From Trichomonas vaginalis G3 (lineage: Eukaryota; Parabasalia; Trichomonadida; Trichomonadidae), in contig NC_067208.1 in the NCBI RefSeq assembly GCF_026262505.1, positions 9,805,962 through 9,869,961 on the forward strand: a stretch of 64,000 nt of DNA, written 5' to 3'. Within the stretch, counting starts at the first letter, position 1; the number at the start of each line of letters is the position of its first letter. Position numbers and translations under genes: made by a program. This document shows, one piece after another, positions 32,241-41,474 of this stretch. The notes below the pieces were generated by a model, which saw only the letters and a list, made by a program, of their open reading frames with translations, was not told the origin of the DNA and ran no database searches.

Positions 32241-32325
32241 ATCTTTTATACAAAATAAAAAGAATAAATAAAAATAAAACTAACTTTATTTTTTCTATCT
32301 TAAGGAAATTCATGAAAATTCGTGA
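32240..32325 (-). promoter_or_regulatory. Conserved leader of the accessory cassettes, inner
   Basis: Reading on the minus strand, TTTCCTTAAGATAGAAAAAA is followed by TAAAGTTAGTTTTATTTTTA and a TTTTGTAT box before the start. Nearly the same leader precedes the outer CxxC gene (44464-44535) and the outer KilA-N gene (45730-45800). Identity of non-coding DNA before different genes points to a shared promoter or recombination arm. Confidence 0.65.
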
Positions 32326-32373
32326 GGGTGAAAAAAGAGGTGAAAAAACGGGTGAGATCTCACCTCTTCACCT
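32326..32373. repeat. Five-box GGTGA palindromic repeat, copy 4
   Basis: It lies between the CxxC gene leader and the integrase 3' end (stop at 32413). Core GTGAGATCTCAC; followed by CACCTAAACATTATTTTTG. Confidence 0.92.
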
Positions 32374-32412
32374 AAACATTATTTTTGTCTGATTTACATC
32401 TAATGAAAAAGT

Positions 32413-33497
32413 TTAGAAGAATTTTCTTATTCTTTCTGGCTTATTTTTATCCTTCCAGTACTCCCACTCTAATGGTCCCAGATGTGTTGGCTTTGACTCT
32501 CTCAAGTTCTTAGATGGTATAACATCTTCAACACCTCCTTCATATCTTACTTTATAAGTGTCATCGTTTATGTTATAGCCAAGTATTTCAATAACCACTC
32601 CTCGCTTTGCTTCGTCAATGGTTTCAGCAAGTTTGCCATTACTACTTTCAACTAATTTATGACGAGGATAAAACGCAATAGAGTCGTCGGCAGCTTTTAT
32701 AAGATATCCATTACCTTGCGTAGAGTCTACGATATAATAGTTTCTACTTAACCTTAAACGTTTTTTGTCAACGGTTTGTCGTCAAAGAACTACACGAACT
32801 TTTGTACCAGGAATGGAGGGTAAATTGTGTTGAATTTCTGATATTTTGTGTTTGACTTCGTTTCTTTTGTATATACTTTTTCTTCTTGTTGTTGTGTCAT
32901 TGAATTGGTGTATTCCTGTTGTAGAATGTGTTGAGGAATTATATACTTCGAGAAAATGTTTCATTGTTTCTTCGGTAAAGTCTCGCTCTTGATTAAATCT
33001 CTGAGAGTCCTTATGAAGCGGTTTATGATGCCGAGTATGTTTATGGTTATGGTCTTCAGTAGTGTAGTGAGTTATGTTATGCCTTAATGAGAAAATCTGT
33101 GATTTCATTGCTGAGGTATGCACTGTCTTGGTCTGATGTTAAAGTACTTGAGCTATGTTCTGCTACAAACTTTTGTAAAACTCTTAACACTTCACAAGTT
33201 CCTTTATTCCTCATTGGATATGCATATGCTTTGCGAGTGTTAACATTAATGAATGAGGAATGGTGGCTTTCTTCCTTTTCTGCTTTGAACGAGAGTGTCA
33301 AATTGGTATGCGTCAGGATGTTGGAGTAAATTGGTAAAAAGTAGTCGTAAGGGTTTATTTTTGTTTGAATGTACAACATTTTGTCAAAGAACCTTTTCAC
33401 TTCAGCTCTGTTAGTAAATCCCCAACTCTGTGCAGCTTCATTGAATTTCTTAATGACCTCCACGGTGATGATTCGAATACTTCTTTCAAGCTCATTT
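32413..33497 (-). pseudogene. Polinton integrase of the inner element
   Basis: Core blocks on the minus strand: INVNTRKAYAYPMRNKGTCE, SSTLTSDQDSAYLSNEITDF around the second acidic residue, and RDFTEETMKHFLEVYNSSTH near the third. The last part, NDDTYKVRYEGGVEDVIPSK, is a chromo- or SH3-like C-terminal domain. Same family as the outer integrase, in the same place beside the fibre gene. Two or three interruptions. Confidence 0.78.
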
Positions 33498-36409
33498 ATG
33501 TAAAGTTAAAGATTTTATTCTAGGCTCAAGCGCGTTCATTGAACGCGGTACCATGCGAATACAGTCATAAATGGTGGCATATAATCTGCACCCGAGCCTG
33601 TTGGATTTGTTGTGAAAGTATGTGTATGATTTCCTCCTGGTTCAGTTTGTCGAAAAATCTTTTTTGCTGCATTGTTATATAGATGGAGATAAAAACATCA
33701 TTGCCACTTCATACTCTGAGTTGTATAATGGGTGGTATCTTAATGAGTGGCTATGGTCGCCAGAAAAGTTTGTAGTTCCTGTATGAGTGTGCGGTGGAAG
33801 GTTTGCTTCTTTAATTTTCTTCGAAACCACCGGCTTGTTTTGAATATCTAGCACAGTATAAGAATTTATCTACAATCTGCTTCCATGAACCACAAACAGA
33901 ACTGTTGCTGGATTTGTTGAGTTCATTGATGTATAAATAGAGCCTATAGGATATAATGTTTGAAGTATTTCAGTCTTTAATGTTTTGAAGCTCTGTTTTG
34001 TCTGCTTTCTTATCATATAAATCTTGAGCAGTGAATTTAATATTATTTTCATCCTTCATGACATAAACATTTTTACATCTAATGTTTTTCTTTGTTGTTA
34101 TGTTTTCATTCGATGTTAAACCTTGTGGAAAGTTAGGAGGTTTACAATATAATGCATCCCCATCAGTTCCGTCAACCGTTCCTTCAATACTTTCTATAGC
34201 AACAGTTGAGAAGGATTCATGTGTATGTTCTTTATCTGCTTTCTTATCTAACATTGCTGGTAGTTCATGTGTTTCAAAGTTTCTGGTATGACCTTCAATG
34301 TTCATACATCTGTTATTTAAGGAGTTTAGTGTATCTTTTACGCTTGTACTTGGATTCTCTAAAGGTGCACTTGAACCAAGGGTATAGTTCAATATTATGT
34401 CGTCTGCTCTAACAGTAGTGAAGGATTCATGTGTATGGTTCTTTTCAGCTTTACTATTTAATGTAGCTTGAAGTTCATTTATATCGGAGATATTGTGTTT
34501 ATGAGATTTCAAAACTTTGTTCATTGCGTCAAGTTCATCTTTGCTGGCTTTACTTTTAATAGCATCTTCAAAAGTTATTTTTGCCTTAACTCTCAACATA
34601 AATCTTGGTTCAACTAATACACCGTTAACAAAGAAGTATGAAGCATAAATTTCATTGTTATAACCAAATGCTTCTGGTGCTTTACCTGTGTCATACTGTA
34701 CAGTACAGTGTATGTCATAACCTTTAGCACGAATGAATTTATATCTTCTTTCATTAACATCTTCCGTCTTCACTTTTTCATCCTGTGTTAAATATCCATG
34801 GTAGTCCGTTATAATCTGTTCGTCTGAAGTTATATAATGAACATGGTTTTTATCTGCTTTTTCGGCTAATTTCTCTTCTATCTCATTTATTTCAAGTTCA
34901 TGCCTACCACCACCTCCCGAAGAAGTATTTTTCTTCAGCTCTTGAAGAACGTCCACTTCGCCATCTTTGGTGTCAATAATGAGACTTTGAGTTAAAACCT
35001 TTCCTGTCTTAATGGATGTTTGTAAAACTTCTTCTTCACCGTGTTCGGGGTCATGGTCGTCATCATATCTTGTGAAATCAGAGATGTTGTCATACTTAAG
35101 CATATCTGTCTCAAAAGTTCTGCTATTTGAAACTGGAACGAAAGATATACAGAACTTTCATCATCTCCTAAAGTCAAGTCTGCTTTCTTAAGTATTTCTT
35201 GAATGTATGCAATGAGAACAGAGTACCTTGGAAAATATTCGAACAATATTTCATTAGCTGTTGGTTTTGGTGGTTCTTCTGGAGTTTCTGTTGTTTCAGT
35301 TCCTTCTGTAGGTTCTGTTGGAGTTTCTGCATCTCTTGACTTCAATGCTCTTGCTCTCAAAGACCTAAATGTAGAGCACCAGGTTTTACAAAGGACTTTA
35401 TAAATGCTTTAATAGTTCCTGGTAAGTTATTGTTAGCATTAAGTAAGTTCCTTATGCTTCCATCATGTACGTCCATAGCACTATGTAAAAAATCTATACT
35501 TTTCTTGTAGTCAGCAATAGACTGACTGTGATTTTTTAAAGATTTGTCAATACCTTTAAGCCAATCTTCATGCATGTCTGATTGAGCCAAGAATATCATT
35601 TGCTTCCTTTAGTGTATTTTGTGCTTCTCGTAAAGTATCCAATCCCGTACGTGCATTGTTTGCTATACGTCTTACAGTATCTATTTGACTCCTTGTTTCT
35701 TGCATCCAACCAGATAAAGTTTTAATAGTATCCGAACCATTTGAAATGAAGTTCAAAGCATTTTTAACGTCATTTAAAACTTCTTCACCAAGTACCGCCC
35801 ATATCTTTCCGATTTGGTATTGAAGAACTCCATATGAAGCAGCTGTTAAACCAGTATTTATAAGGTTCCATATCCATGATTTAGCAGTTTTTCCATCCTT
35901 TCCATCTTCACCATCCAAACCGTTTTCGCCTGAGGTCCTTGTATTCCTTGTATTCCTTGTGGTCCTTGAGGTCCGGTGTCACCCTTCTCTCCTTTCAGTT
36001 CATCTTTATGTTCGTTATAATATTCTAATGTCATAAGGTGTACATCATTACTGTTACCAGCAACGCCGAGAATTTGTTTCTCATTCATGACTAAATTCTT
36101 TAGGCATTTAATGTTGTCGTCAAATCGAAAGCTCTTTAACAATTCAATGAGAACATTTAATACTTTCACGAATGAGGCATCTACTGTAGAATTTATATAT
36201 TGCACCGTTCCATCATTTATGATGGGAACTTTACTTATTGTAATGAATGGGTCATACGTGTTAAAAGTATCGAAATCAATGACTTTTTTAGTTTTTCCAT
36301 CGTCAATGACTAAATCATTGCCTTCAATGGTTAAAGTTGAGTTTTCGTTTACTAGTTCATGTGCTCTTCTTGCTTCATTTGTTTCATACGCATATGCAGC
36401 AATAGTCAT
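33498..36409 (-). pseudogene. Collagen-like and tail-fibre-like fibre gene, inner Polinton
   Basis: From 36409 down: a globular head (MTIAAYAYETNEARRAHELV), a collagen-like Gly-X-Y stretch (GEKGDTGPQGPQGIQGIQGP), helical segments, a Thr/Glu/Pro linker, then a long open part 33970-35103 with KADKNHVH, KAEKNHTHESF and KADKEHTHESF units, then a phage tail-collar block (TLYPIGSIYTSMNSTNPATV) and a His-rich tip region to 33498. Head-stalk-tip order is that of a trimeric attachment fibre. About five interruptions. Its divergent neighbour is the penton-like gene at 36427, 17 bases away. Confidence 0.72.
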
Positions 36410-36426
36410 ATTTTAATGAGAATAAA
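36410..36426. promoter_or_regulatory. 17-bp divergent promoter, fibre and penton-like genes
   Basis: Only ATTTTAATGAGAATAAA separates the two start codons. The same AATAAAA / TTTTA layout occurs between starts at 39380/39397 and 51616/51635. Confidence 0.5.
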
Positions 36427-37191
36427 ATGTTGTTCTATTTGCAAAGTACAGACCCAAACGAATACGGGACAGTAAAGTTACAAACAAACTTAGGTCTTCA
36501 GAATGAAGCGCTTGCTTTCAGAGTTGTTGACTTCAATACTATCGCAACTTTTGTCATAACAGATGAAACAGATTTCATAGAGATTGAAATAGATGACAAA
36601 AGAAGTGTTATAACATTTCCTAACAGAGCAGAGTATAGAATAGATAAAATTGCTGGAGTCATAGATACTCTCATAAATGAAGAAACTATTGACAACATAG
36701 ATGTCGAACTCTCTTCTGAGGGAACATTGAAGTTCAGTAGCAAGAAGGAGTTTAAGATAACACGAATGAGTCATAGAGTACAACTTCTTTTGGGTGCATA
36801 CCATATGACATTTCCTTTAAAAAGCGTTGACAAAACGATTGAGATGAAATTTGTTCCATACGTATGTTATGGTAATTGTTTATACATTGAGTCTAAAATA
36901 GCTAATGTCACAGGCATTTCAGGAGTTAATAGTAAAGGTTCAGTAGAGTATAAATCTTTCTGTTATGAAGTAAATTCAATGTTCATTCCAAACGTTCCTG
37001 TCATAGCAACTCATTTAGGTAAATGGGTTCGCATTAGTCCTCATAATTTGAAAGACATGCAATTCAGACTTGTTGACTTTCAAGGAGAGCCTGTAGAACT
37101 GAAGGCACCAGTGCGAATGACTGTTGAAGTTGACTTTTTAGAAAATATTAAATGCAACAGCTTACAAGAGAACTCAGAGCTAAAAATATAA
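36427..37191 (+). CDS. Penton-like minor capsid candidate, inner Polinton
   Basis: 254 aa from the ATG at 36427. Near the C-terminus LKDMQFRLVDFQGEPVELKA, then VRMTVEVDF, matches the closing strand pattern (F-R-L-V-D-x-x-G-x-P, then S/R-M-T-x-E-V-D-F) seen in penton or minor capsid proteins of Polinton-like viruses. The whole protein is predicted beta-rich by eye, with few charged helices. The outer counterpart is 50237-51033. Pentons occupy capsid vertices where fibres attach, which fits its position beside the fibre gene. Open throughout; the last 40 bases overlap the next gene. Confidence 0.6.
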   Translation: MLFYLQSTDPNEYGTVKLQTNLGLQNEALAFRVVDFNTIATFVITDETDFIEIEIDDKRSVITFPNRAEYRIDKIAGVIDTLINEETIDNIDVELSSEGTLKFSSKKEFKITRMSHRVQLLLGAYHMTFPLKSVDKTIEMKFVPYVCYGNCLYIESKIANVTGISGVNSKGSVEYKSFCYEVNSMFIPNVPVIATHLGKWVRISPHNLKDMQFRLVDFQGEPVELKAPVRMTVEVDFLENIKCNSLQENSELKI

Positions 37192-37394
37192 AGTATGAAT
37201 GTTATGTATTAGGTCATGAACTTTGGTTGTTGCTGTTTGATGAAACAAATGAGTTAGTTATGTCAGTCAAGAGAACAGAAAAATATTGTGTTAGTGAAAA
37301 CTGCACCAAGTCAATAAGATTAGGTTTGCATTATGAAGATGAGTTCGATACTGTTGAAGAAGTTTTGGATAGATATTACAAATTGCTAACTTGA
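37152..37394 (+). CDS. Small protein of unknown function (80 aa)
   Basis: It starts MQQLTRELRAKNIKYECYVL inside the end of the penton-like gene, in another frame. Contains LWLLLFDETNELVMSVK and a C-terminal acidic helix (YEDEFDTVEEVLDRYYKLLT). No family recognised. The open frame and its position in a compact operon-like run support it. Confidence 0.45.
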   Translation: MQQLTRELRAKNIKYECYVLGHELWLLLFDETNELVMSVKRTEKYCVSENCTKSIRLGLHYEDEFDTVEEVLDRYYKLLT

Positions 37395-37410
37395 AATTTT
37401 TTTGACTGAC

Positions 37411-37443
37411 GGCGCAAAGCGCCAAGATGGGCTCAAAGAGCCC
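37411..37443. repeat. Paired GC-rich mini-hairpin module, intergenic
   Basis: GGCGC-AAA-GCGCC (37411-37423) and GGGCTC-AAA-GAGCCC (37429-37443), between convergent gene ends at 37394 and 37455. Could act as a bidirectional terminator. Confidence 0.88.
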
Positions 37444-37454
37444 TCCTGACTGCT

Positions 37455-38069
37455 TTAATTTACTAAAACATATTTCAAACAAAGTTTATATTCTGTTGAA
37501 AGTTTTGTATACTCGTTCGAATATCTATACTTAAACTCAACTCCTGTAGTTCCTTGTGTTTCAATGATGCGGATGTTACCTATTTTCATGAATAGTGGAG
37601 TTTGACCACAGCATTCGATTTCAGGGTCGAGATAGTCAATGACACATTGCTTTCCTGTTATTCGTGATATAACATTTTCAAGGTCCTCCTTTGTTAGAAT
37701 TATTTGGTTCTTACTTATAAGATTTGTCAAAAGCTTCTTATCGTCTTTGAGTAAAATTGTTTGGTATAACTGAAGAAGGTAATGGTCTACGTTATCTGAA
37801 GGATTTGTTTGGACATTTGTGTAAGGGTTGTCGTTGGCTTCTCTTGAAAGAATTTGGTCCAGTGGTGGATACTCTAACTTAACATCTGATGTAGCGTTAG
37901 CGTTTGAAGCTGTGTTTAAATTCACCGACTTAAGTTCTGGTTCTTTTTCTTTCAAACACTCTGAACTATAGTTCTTTATGACAATATTGTTTGTCGTTCG
38001 TGAGTCAACATTTGATGTTGGTTCAATTGGAACATTAACGGCACCAGCTAAGATGGATTTGCTTCTCAT
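37455..38069 (-). CDS. Polinton protein with ECCG box (204 aa)
   Basis: It starts MRSKSILAGAVNVPIEPTSN. C-terminal half: a helical region (NVDHYLLQLYQTILLKDDKK), then PEIECCGQTPLFMKIGNIRI and GVEFKYRYSNEYTKLSTEYK. The same C-terminal plan is found in the outer gene at 51038-51616 (DISCCGVSYN, then NLKYSFPDV and SLKFI). Two adjacent cysteines before Gly are the hallmark. A virion role is likely from position between penton and ATPase, but not shown. Fully open. Confidence 0.55.
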   Translation of the reverse strand: MRSKSILAGAVNVPIEPTSNVDSRTTNNIVIKNYSSECLKEKEPELKSVNLNTASNANATSDVKLEYPPLDQILSREANDNPYTNVQTNPSDNVDHYLLQLYQTILLKDDKKLLTNLISKNQIILTKEDLENVISRITGKQCVIDYLDPEIECCGQTPLFMKIGNIRIIETQGTTGVEFKYRYSNEYTKLSTEYKLCLKYVLVN

Positions 38070-38094
38070 TTCATATAGAATAAAAACCTTTTAT

Positions 38095-38496
38095 ATGTAT
38101 GAAATGAACAATATACTCGACAAGGGTTTGAATGTAAAGCTAACGAATGAAAATATTGTTGAATTCACTGAGACAGGTGCTGTGTATAAAGATGTAGAAC
38201 TACTGAACAAAAGAGCTAAGGGAAGAAGCAGGAACATGAACAAAGGGTAGAAGCCTATAAAAATTTATGTCAATGATGGCTCAGGAGGTTCAAACATAAA
38301 GTATGCAGAAAGTTATAGAGTTTATGCTCTCAAAGGTGAAAAGCCTTCATTTAAGAACAGCTATTCTAACGCATATCCTCAAAAGCTAACGGATGGGGAA
38401 GTGGATGATATGAATGACAGCAAAAATATTAACAGAAATGGCGACAGAGATGCATGGAATTTGTTTACCATCAGTCAATTGAAAGTTAAACTTTAA
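38095..38496 (+). pseudogene. Unknown Asn/Asp/Lys-rich gene
   Basis: It starts MYEMNNILDKGLNVKLTNEN, includes VYKDVELLNKRAKGRSRNMN and later YAESYRVYALKGEKPSFKNS and DRDAWNLFTISQLKVKL. Interrupted once. Divergent from the ECCG gene with 25 bases between starts, and its end overlaps the convergent ATPase end by four bases. Confidence 0.45.
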
Positions 38497-39380
38497 AACA
38501 ATGTTGGTCGTTCCCATGGAATATTTTTGACTTTAATGGTATTAGTCATGATATGAATCTCAAGGTATGAACGAGGAGAGATGAGAGACTTATATGCTTC
38601 CCAAATTTCTTCAAAAGGTAATGTTATACCTGACTGTTTCCAAATGAGTTCAATATCATAGCGTGAGAAACCTTGAAAGATAACGAAGTCAGTTATGAGA
38701 CGTTTTATGTTTAAAGCTAAAAACCTCCATGTTTGCATAAGTATTGCTACAGTTAAATGGTAATGTCTGACTTTAGTTATGATGTTAGCTAATGGTGAGT
38801 CTGGTTTTGACACTAAACCTTTTCCGGCGAAGTCGTCACAAACGAGCAGAGTGTTTGAAGGATATTTTTTGAAGGGGTATTTTGAAAGTTTTGATAGAAT
38901 GTAGTTTGTAAGTCGTTTCATATCGTATACTCCTGAGTATTGACGTAAGTGGTGTTTGTCAATAATTCTTTCCATCTCCTCAGAAGTCTTTTGCATTCCT
39001 GACTGTATAAATTCAACGATGGCATAATATTTCCTCTTACGTCGAATGTAACGTTGAAGAAATTCAATGAGTTCACTGTCTGGAACTTTAACGACAGAGG
39101 CTTGAACTTTTGATATAAATGTTTTCGCTGTTGAGTCCATAGAGTCTGAAGTTGCTGATATAATGATTTGGTCATAGTAAGAGTCGTTTCCTAAACGCTC
39201 TGTTATGAGTATATGACGAATGAGGTTGAATGTCTTTCCTGACCCCATCTTTCCACAATAGAAATAAACGCCATTTGAACAGAACTCATAGTCCTTACTG
39301 AAAGGAAGAATAAGAGAAGAGTTAAGTTTGTCTGTAGTTTCATTCATGTCTTCATCTACGTCATGTATTAAATGCTTCAT
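38493..39380 (-). CDS. Genome-packaging ATPase (FtsK/HerA type), inner Polinton
   Basis: 295 aa. Walker A GKMGSGKT at residues 43-50, Walker B NTLLVCDDF at about 176-184, and a sensor-like VAILMQTWRF near 225. The length and order suit the A32-like packaging ATPases of Polintons, adenovirus-like elements and virophages, which pump DNA into capsids. The outer homologue is 46772-47644; they share LILDD/LLVCDD, KKLRHFNISV/TKVRHYHLTV and the RxxTDxxxFxGxSxxD stretch. Fully open. Start at 39380, 16 bases from the divergent gene at 39397. Confidence 0.88.
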   Translation of the reverse strand: MKHLIHDVDEDMNETTDKLNSSLILPFSKDYEFCSNGVYFYCGKMGSGKTFNLIRHILITERLGNDSYYDQIIISATSDSMDSTAKTFISKVQASVVKVPDSELIEFLQRYIRRKRKYYAIVEFIQSGMQKTSEEMERIIDKHHLRQYSGVYDMKRLTNYILSKLSKYPFKKYPSNTLLVCDDFAGKGLVSKPDSPLANIITKVRHYHLTVAILMQTWRFLALNIKRLITDFVIFQGFSRYDIELIWKQSGITLPFEEIWEAYKSLISPRSYLEIHIMTNTIKVKNIPWERPTLF

Positions 39381-39396
39381 TTTATCTCCATTAAAA

Positions 39397-40278
39397 ATGC
39401 AAGTCAGAAATATTCAGAACATAGCACCGAGTCTAACTGACAAGAGTATAAAGATATACTATGAACATGTTATGATGAAACCAACCAAAATTCAAGAAAG
39501 TCAGTATACTTATGAATATCCAAGACACTGGGTAGAGTATGTAGGAGGTGAGAAAGCTATTGAAATAAGACAGGTTCGAAGTATTCCAGCAGGAAGAACA
39601 ATATTATTGAAGAACTTTAATGTTTTGAGGTATAATGATGAAACAAAGAAGCAAGATAGTTTTCCTGTTGCTGTGTATGTGAACTTAGATACAGGAGATG
39701 ACATGAAAGTTTTTAATACAAAGCTTCAAACGGTAGTGAGAGAACAACTGACTGCGGAAGGACATCCATTACCTTCAGAAGTTACCATAGCATATAATTT
39801 TGAAACAAACTCAATAGATTTTAAAGTCGTCTCTGCAAAGAAGTCAGGTTTTACATTTAATGAAGCAGATGTATATTCGAATGAAAACTTCAAAGCTATT
39901 GCATGGTTAGATAATGACGATTGCTTTAAGAAAATCTTTAAATTCAGTGACTCAACGATGTCAATAGATGACCTTCGTGGAATGTTACCATCGACGTTTA
40001 CAGTAGAAGGTTCAGCAGGATTGCTTACAAGATTGTCAATTGGTGGTATTTGGTCTCGTGAGAACATTGTTATAAAATCCAGTATAAGTGAATTTGCTGA
40101 AGAATCTATATTATGTCTTTCAAACTATATGTATTCGCCGCCAAAGCATTATAGTATAACAAACTTTGTCAGTAAGTTTAACATAAGACTTGTCGAACCT
40201 TCTTCAATGAAAGATGTTGTGCTACATAAAGACGGAAAGGATGGACTCATTATTGAGATGATTTTAATAGCATATTAA
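39397..40278 (+). CDS. FxYPxxW-family Polinton protein, best preserved copy (293 aa)
   Basis: The ATG at 39397 is chosen because it aligns with the start of relatives and leaves a 16-base divergent promoter. QYTYEYPRHWVEYV is the family box; later IGGIWSRENIVIKSSISEFA, LCLSNYMYSPPKHYSITNFV and a C-terminal DGKDGLIIEMILIAY match the LCxxNxxYxPxxxYxxxxF and final beta-rich stretch of the copies at 13699, 24036 and 42337. Fully open. Its TAA is followed directly by the ATG of the next gene. Possibly a capsid or fibre-associated protein. Confidence 0.6.
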   Translation: MQVRNIQNIAPSLTDKSIKIYYEHVMMKPTKIQESQYTYEYPRHWVEYVGGEKAIEIRQVRSIPAGRTILLKNFNVLRYNDETKKQDSFPVAVYVNLDTGDDMKVFNTKLQTVVREQLTAEGHPLPSEVTIAYNFETNSIDFKVVSAKKSGFTFNEADVYSNENFKAIAWLDNDDCFKKIFKFSDSTMSIDDLRGMLPSTFTVEGSAGLLTRLSIGGIWSRENIVIKSSISEFAEESILCLSNYMYSPPKHYSITNFVSKFNIRLVEPSSMKDVVLHKDGKDGLIIEMILIAY

Positions 40279-40503
40279 ATGAGTTTGTTCTTGAAGGTCA
40301 TTCATGATGAAATAACCGTTGTAGAAGATGTTAGCAATTGTTCAGACATTTTGAAGCGTATAAATGATATAAGAAATAAGTTAGATAGACCGCAAAGCGG
40401 TGAGGGCGAAGCCCGTGAGAATGTTTATGTTTCATTGACTTTCTCCAGTAACGAGAACTTTTATGAGATAATATTGAAGAGAGATGATTTTAATATGGTG
40501 TAA
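40279..40503 (+). CDS. Small acidic protein (74 aa) carrying a mini-hairpin insert
   Basis: It starts directly after the previous stop codon (TAAATG) and its own stop is again followed directly by an ATG. MSLFLKVIHDEITVVEDVSN is followed by NDIRNKLDRPQSGEGEAREN, where PQSGEGEA is encoded by a paired GC-rich mini-hairpin, and then VYVSLTFSSNENFYEIILKR. No family recognised. Confidence 0.5.
   Translation: MSLFLKVIHDEITVVEDVSNCSDILKRINDIRNKLDRPQSGEGEARENVYVSLTFSSNENFYEIILKRDDFNMV
40390..40414. repeat. Paired GC-rich mini-hairpin module inside a coding sequence
   Basis: CCGC-AAA-GCGG (40390-40400) and GGGC-GAA-GCCC (40404-40414) in frame within the 74-aa gene, encoding roughly PQSGEGEA. Confidence 0.88.
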
Positions 40504-41031
40504 ATGGTAGCTTGGGCAGCTTTAGGCGCAATGGGAACAAAAGCATTAGCATTTGGAGCAAAAGCACTTGGAGCTTATGACGCAGTAAATAAAATGAGTG
40601 GAGGAAGGGTTTCGAAGACATTAGATGCAAATAAAGGGAAGATTGGAGGCTGGGTTGCAAAGAAGTTAAGATTAAATAAAATAGGGCTCATAAATAAAGC
40701 ATCCAATTTGGTTGCGACTGAGTCAGAAAATGCTTTAGGAAAGGACGATGAGTTTGCAAAACACGCAAAAGACTTTAATGACCAGATGAAAGGTGAAACA
40801 ATGCATTTAAATAGAGTCGATGGAACTAAAGAAAATGTTTCTTCTCCACTAGCGGTTTATCCATACGGGCCTTATGGAATGTATGGAAACCCTTATGAAC
40901 GACCATTTGACCCATTGACTGGTGGAAGTAATTGGTATCATTATGGACGAAGAAGAAAGACAGTCAAGTTGGAGACAGATGTGAAGAAAGCAACTAAAAA
41001 GAAACCAAGGAAGAGAGTTATAAAGCAATGA
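40504..41031 (+). CDS. Glycine/alanine-rich minor-capsid-like protein (175 aa)
   Basis: The N-terminus WAALGAMGTKALAFGAKALG is amphipathic and small-residue-rich like adenovirus pVI or pX-type membrane-active proteins. The middle includes GKIGGWVAKKLRLNKIGLIN, then a Pro/Gly/Tyr block (YPYGPYGMYGNPYERPFDPL), and the C-terminus is very basic (KKATKKKPRKRVIKQ), fit for DNA or capsid contact. Fully open. Its end lies in the right terminal repeat, just before a five-box palindrome. Confidence 0.5.
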   Translation: MVAWAALGAMGTKALAFGAKALGAYDAVNKMSGGRVSKTLDANKGKIGGWVAKKLRLNKIGLINKASNLVATESENALGKDDEFAKHAKDFNDQMKGETMHLNRVDGTKENVSSPLAVYPYGPYGMYGNPYERPFDPLTGGSNWYHYGRRRKTVKLETDVKKATKKKPRKRVIKQ

Positions 41032-41039
41032 ATTCAACA

Positions 41040-41087
41040 GGGTGAAAAAACAGGTGAAAAAAGAGGTGAGATCTCACCACTTCACCT
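41040..41087. repeat. Five-box GGTGA palindromic repeat, copy 5
   Basis: It begins nine bases after the stop codon of the 175-aa gene and precedes the 94-aa gene. Core GTGAGATCTCAC; the flank ACCTAAATTTATTTTTGTGC is shared with copies 1 and 2. Confidence 0.92.
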
Positions 41088-41189
41088 AAATTTATTTTTG
41101 TGCTATGTTTTCATACGTGTGAGGGTGGTGATATCATTAATTTTTAAGTTTATTTTTTTATTTTACTGAAAATTTTTATTTGGATGTAA

Positions 41190-41474
41190 ATGACAGAACA
41201 AAAGCAACTCATTCGAATTCCACAGTATAACAAACATACATTTAAACATTTATTCTTCCTTCCTGAGCATAACATGTTCTTTCAAATACATCCGAGACCA
41301 GTTGACTTTTCATTGACTGTGTATAAAGATAGAAATAGTTATATCATTAAACCATACGATGACGAAGGTAAGTTATGTAAATTGTACGTTAAGAAGTTAG
41401 AGAAAGTTTATGGCTTCAAGTATGACTACAATAGGGTTAACACTGATGATGAAGATATTGAGGAAAATTTATGA
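41190..41474 (+). CDS. Terminal-repeat protein of unknown function (94 aa)
   Basis: It starts MTEQKQLIRIPQYNKHTFKH after an AATTTTTATTTGGATGTAA leader. Contains PEHNMFFQIHPRPVDFSLTV and KLYVKKLEKVYGFKYDYNRV, then an acidic end (NTDDEDIEENL). Lying in the terminal repeat, it is duplicated at 20463-20743. No family recognised. Terminal location would suit a replication-end or early protein, an inference only. Confidence 0.5.
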   Translation: MTEQKQLIRIPQYNKHTFKHLFFLPEHNMFFQIHPRPVDFSLTVYKDRNSYIIKPYDDEGKLCKLYVKKLEKVYGFKYDYNRVNTDDEDIEENL

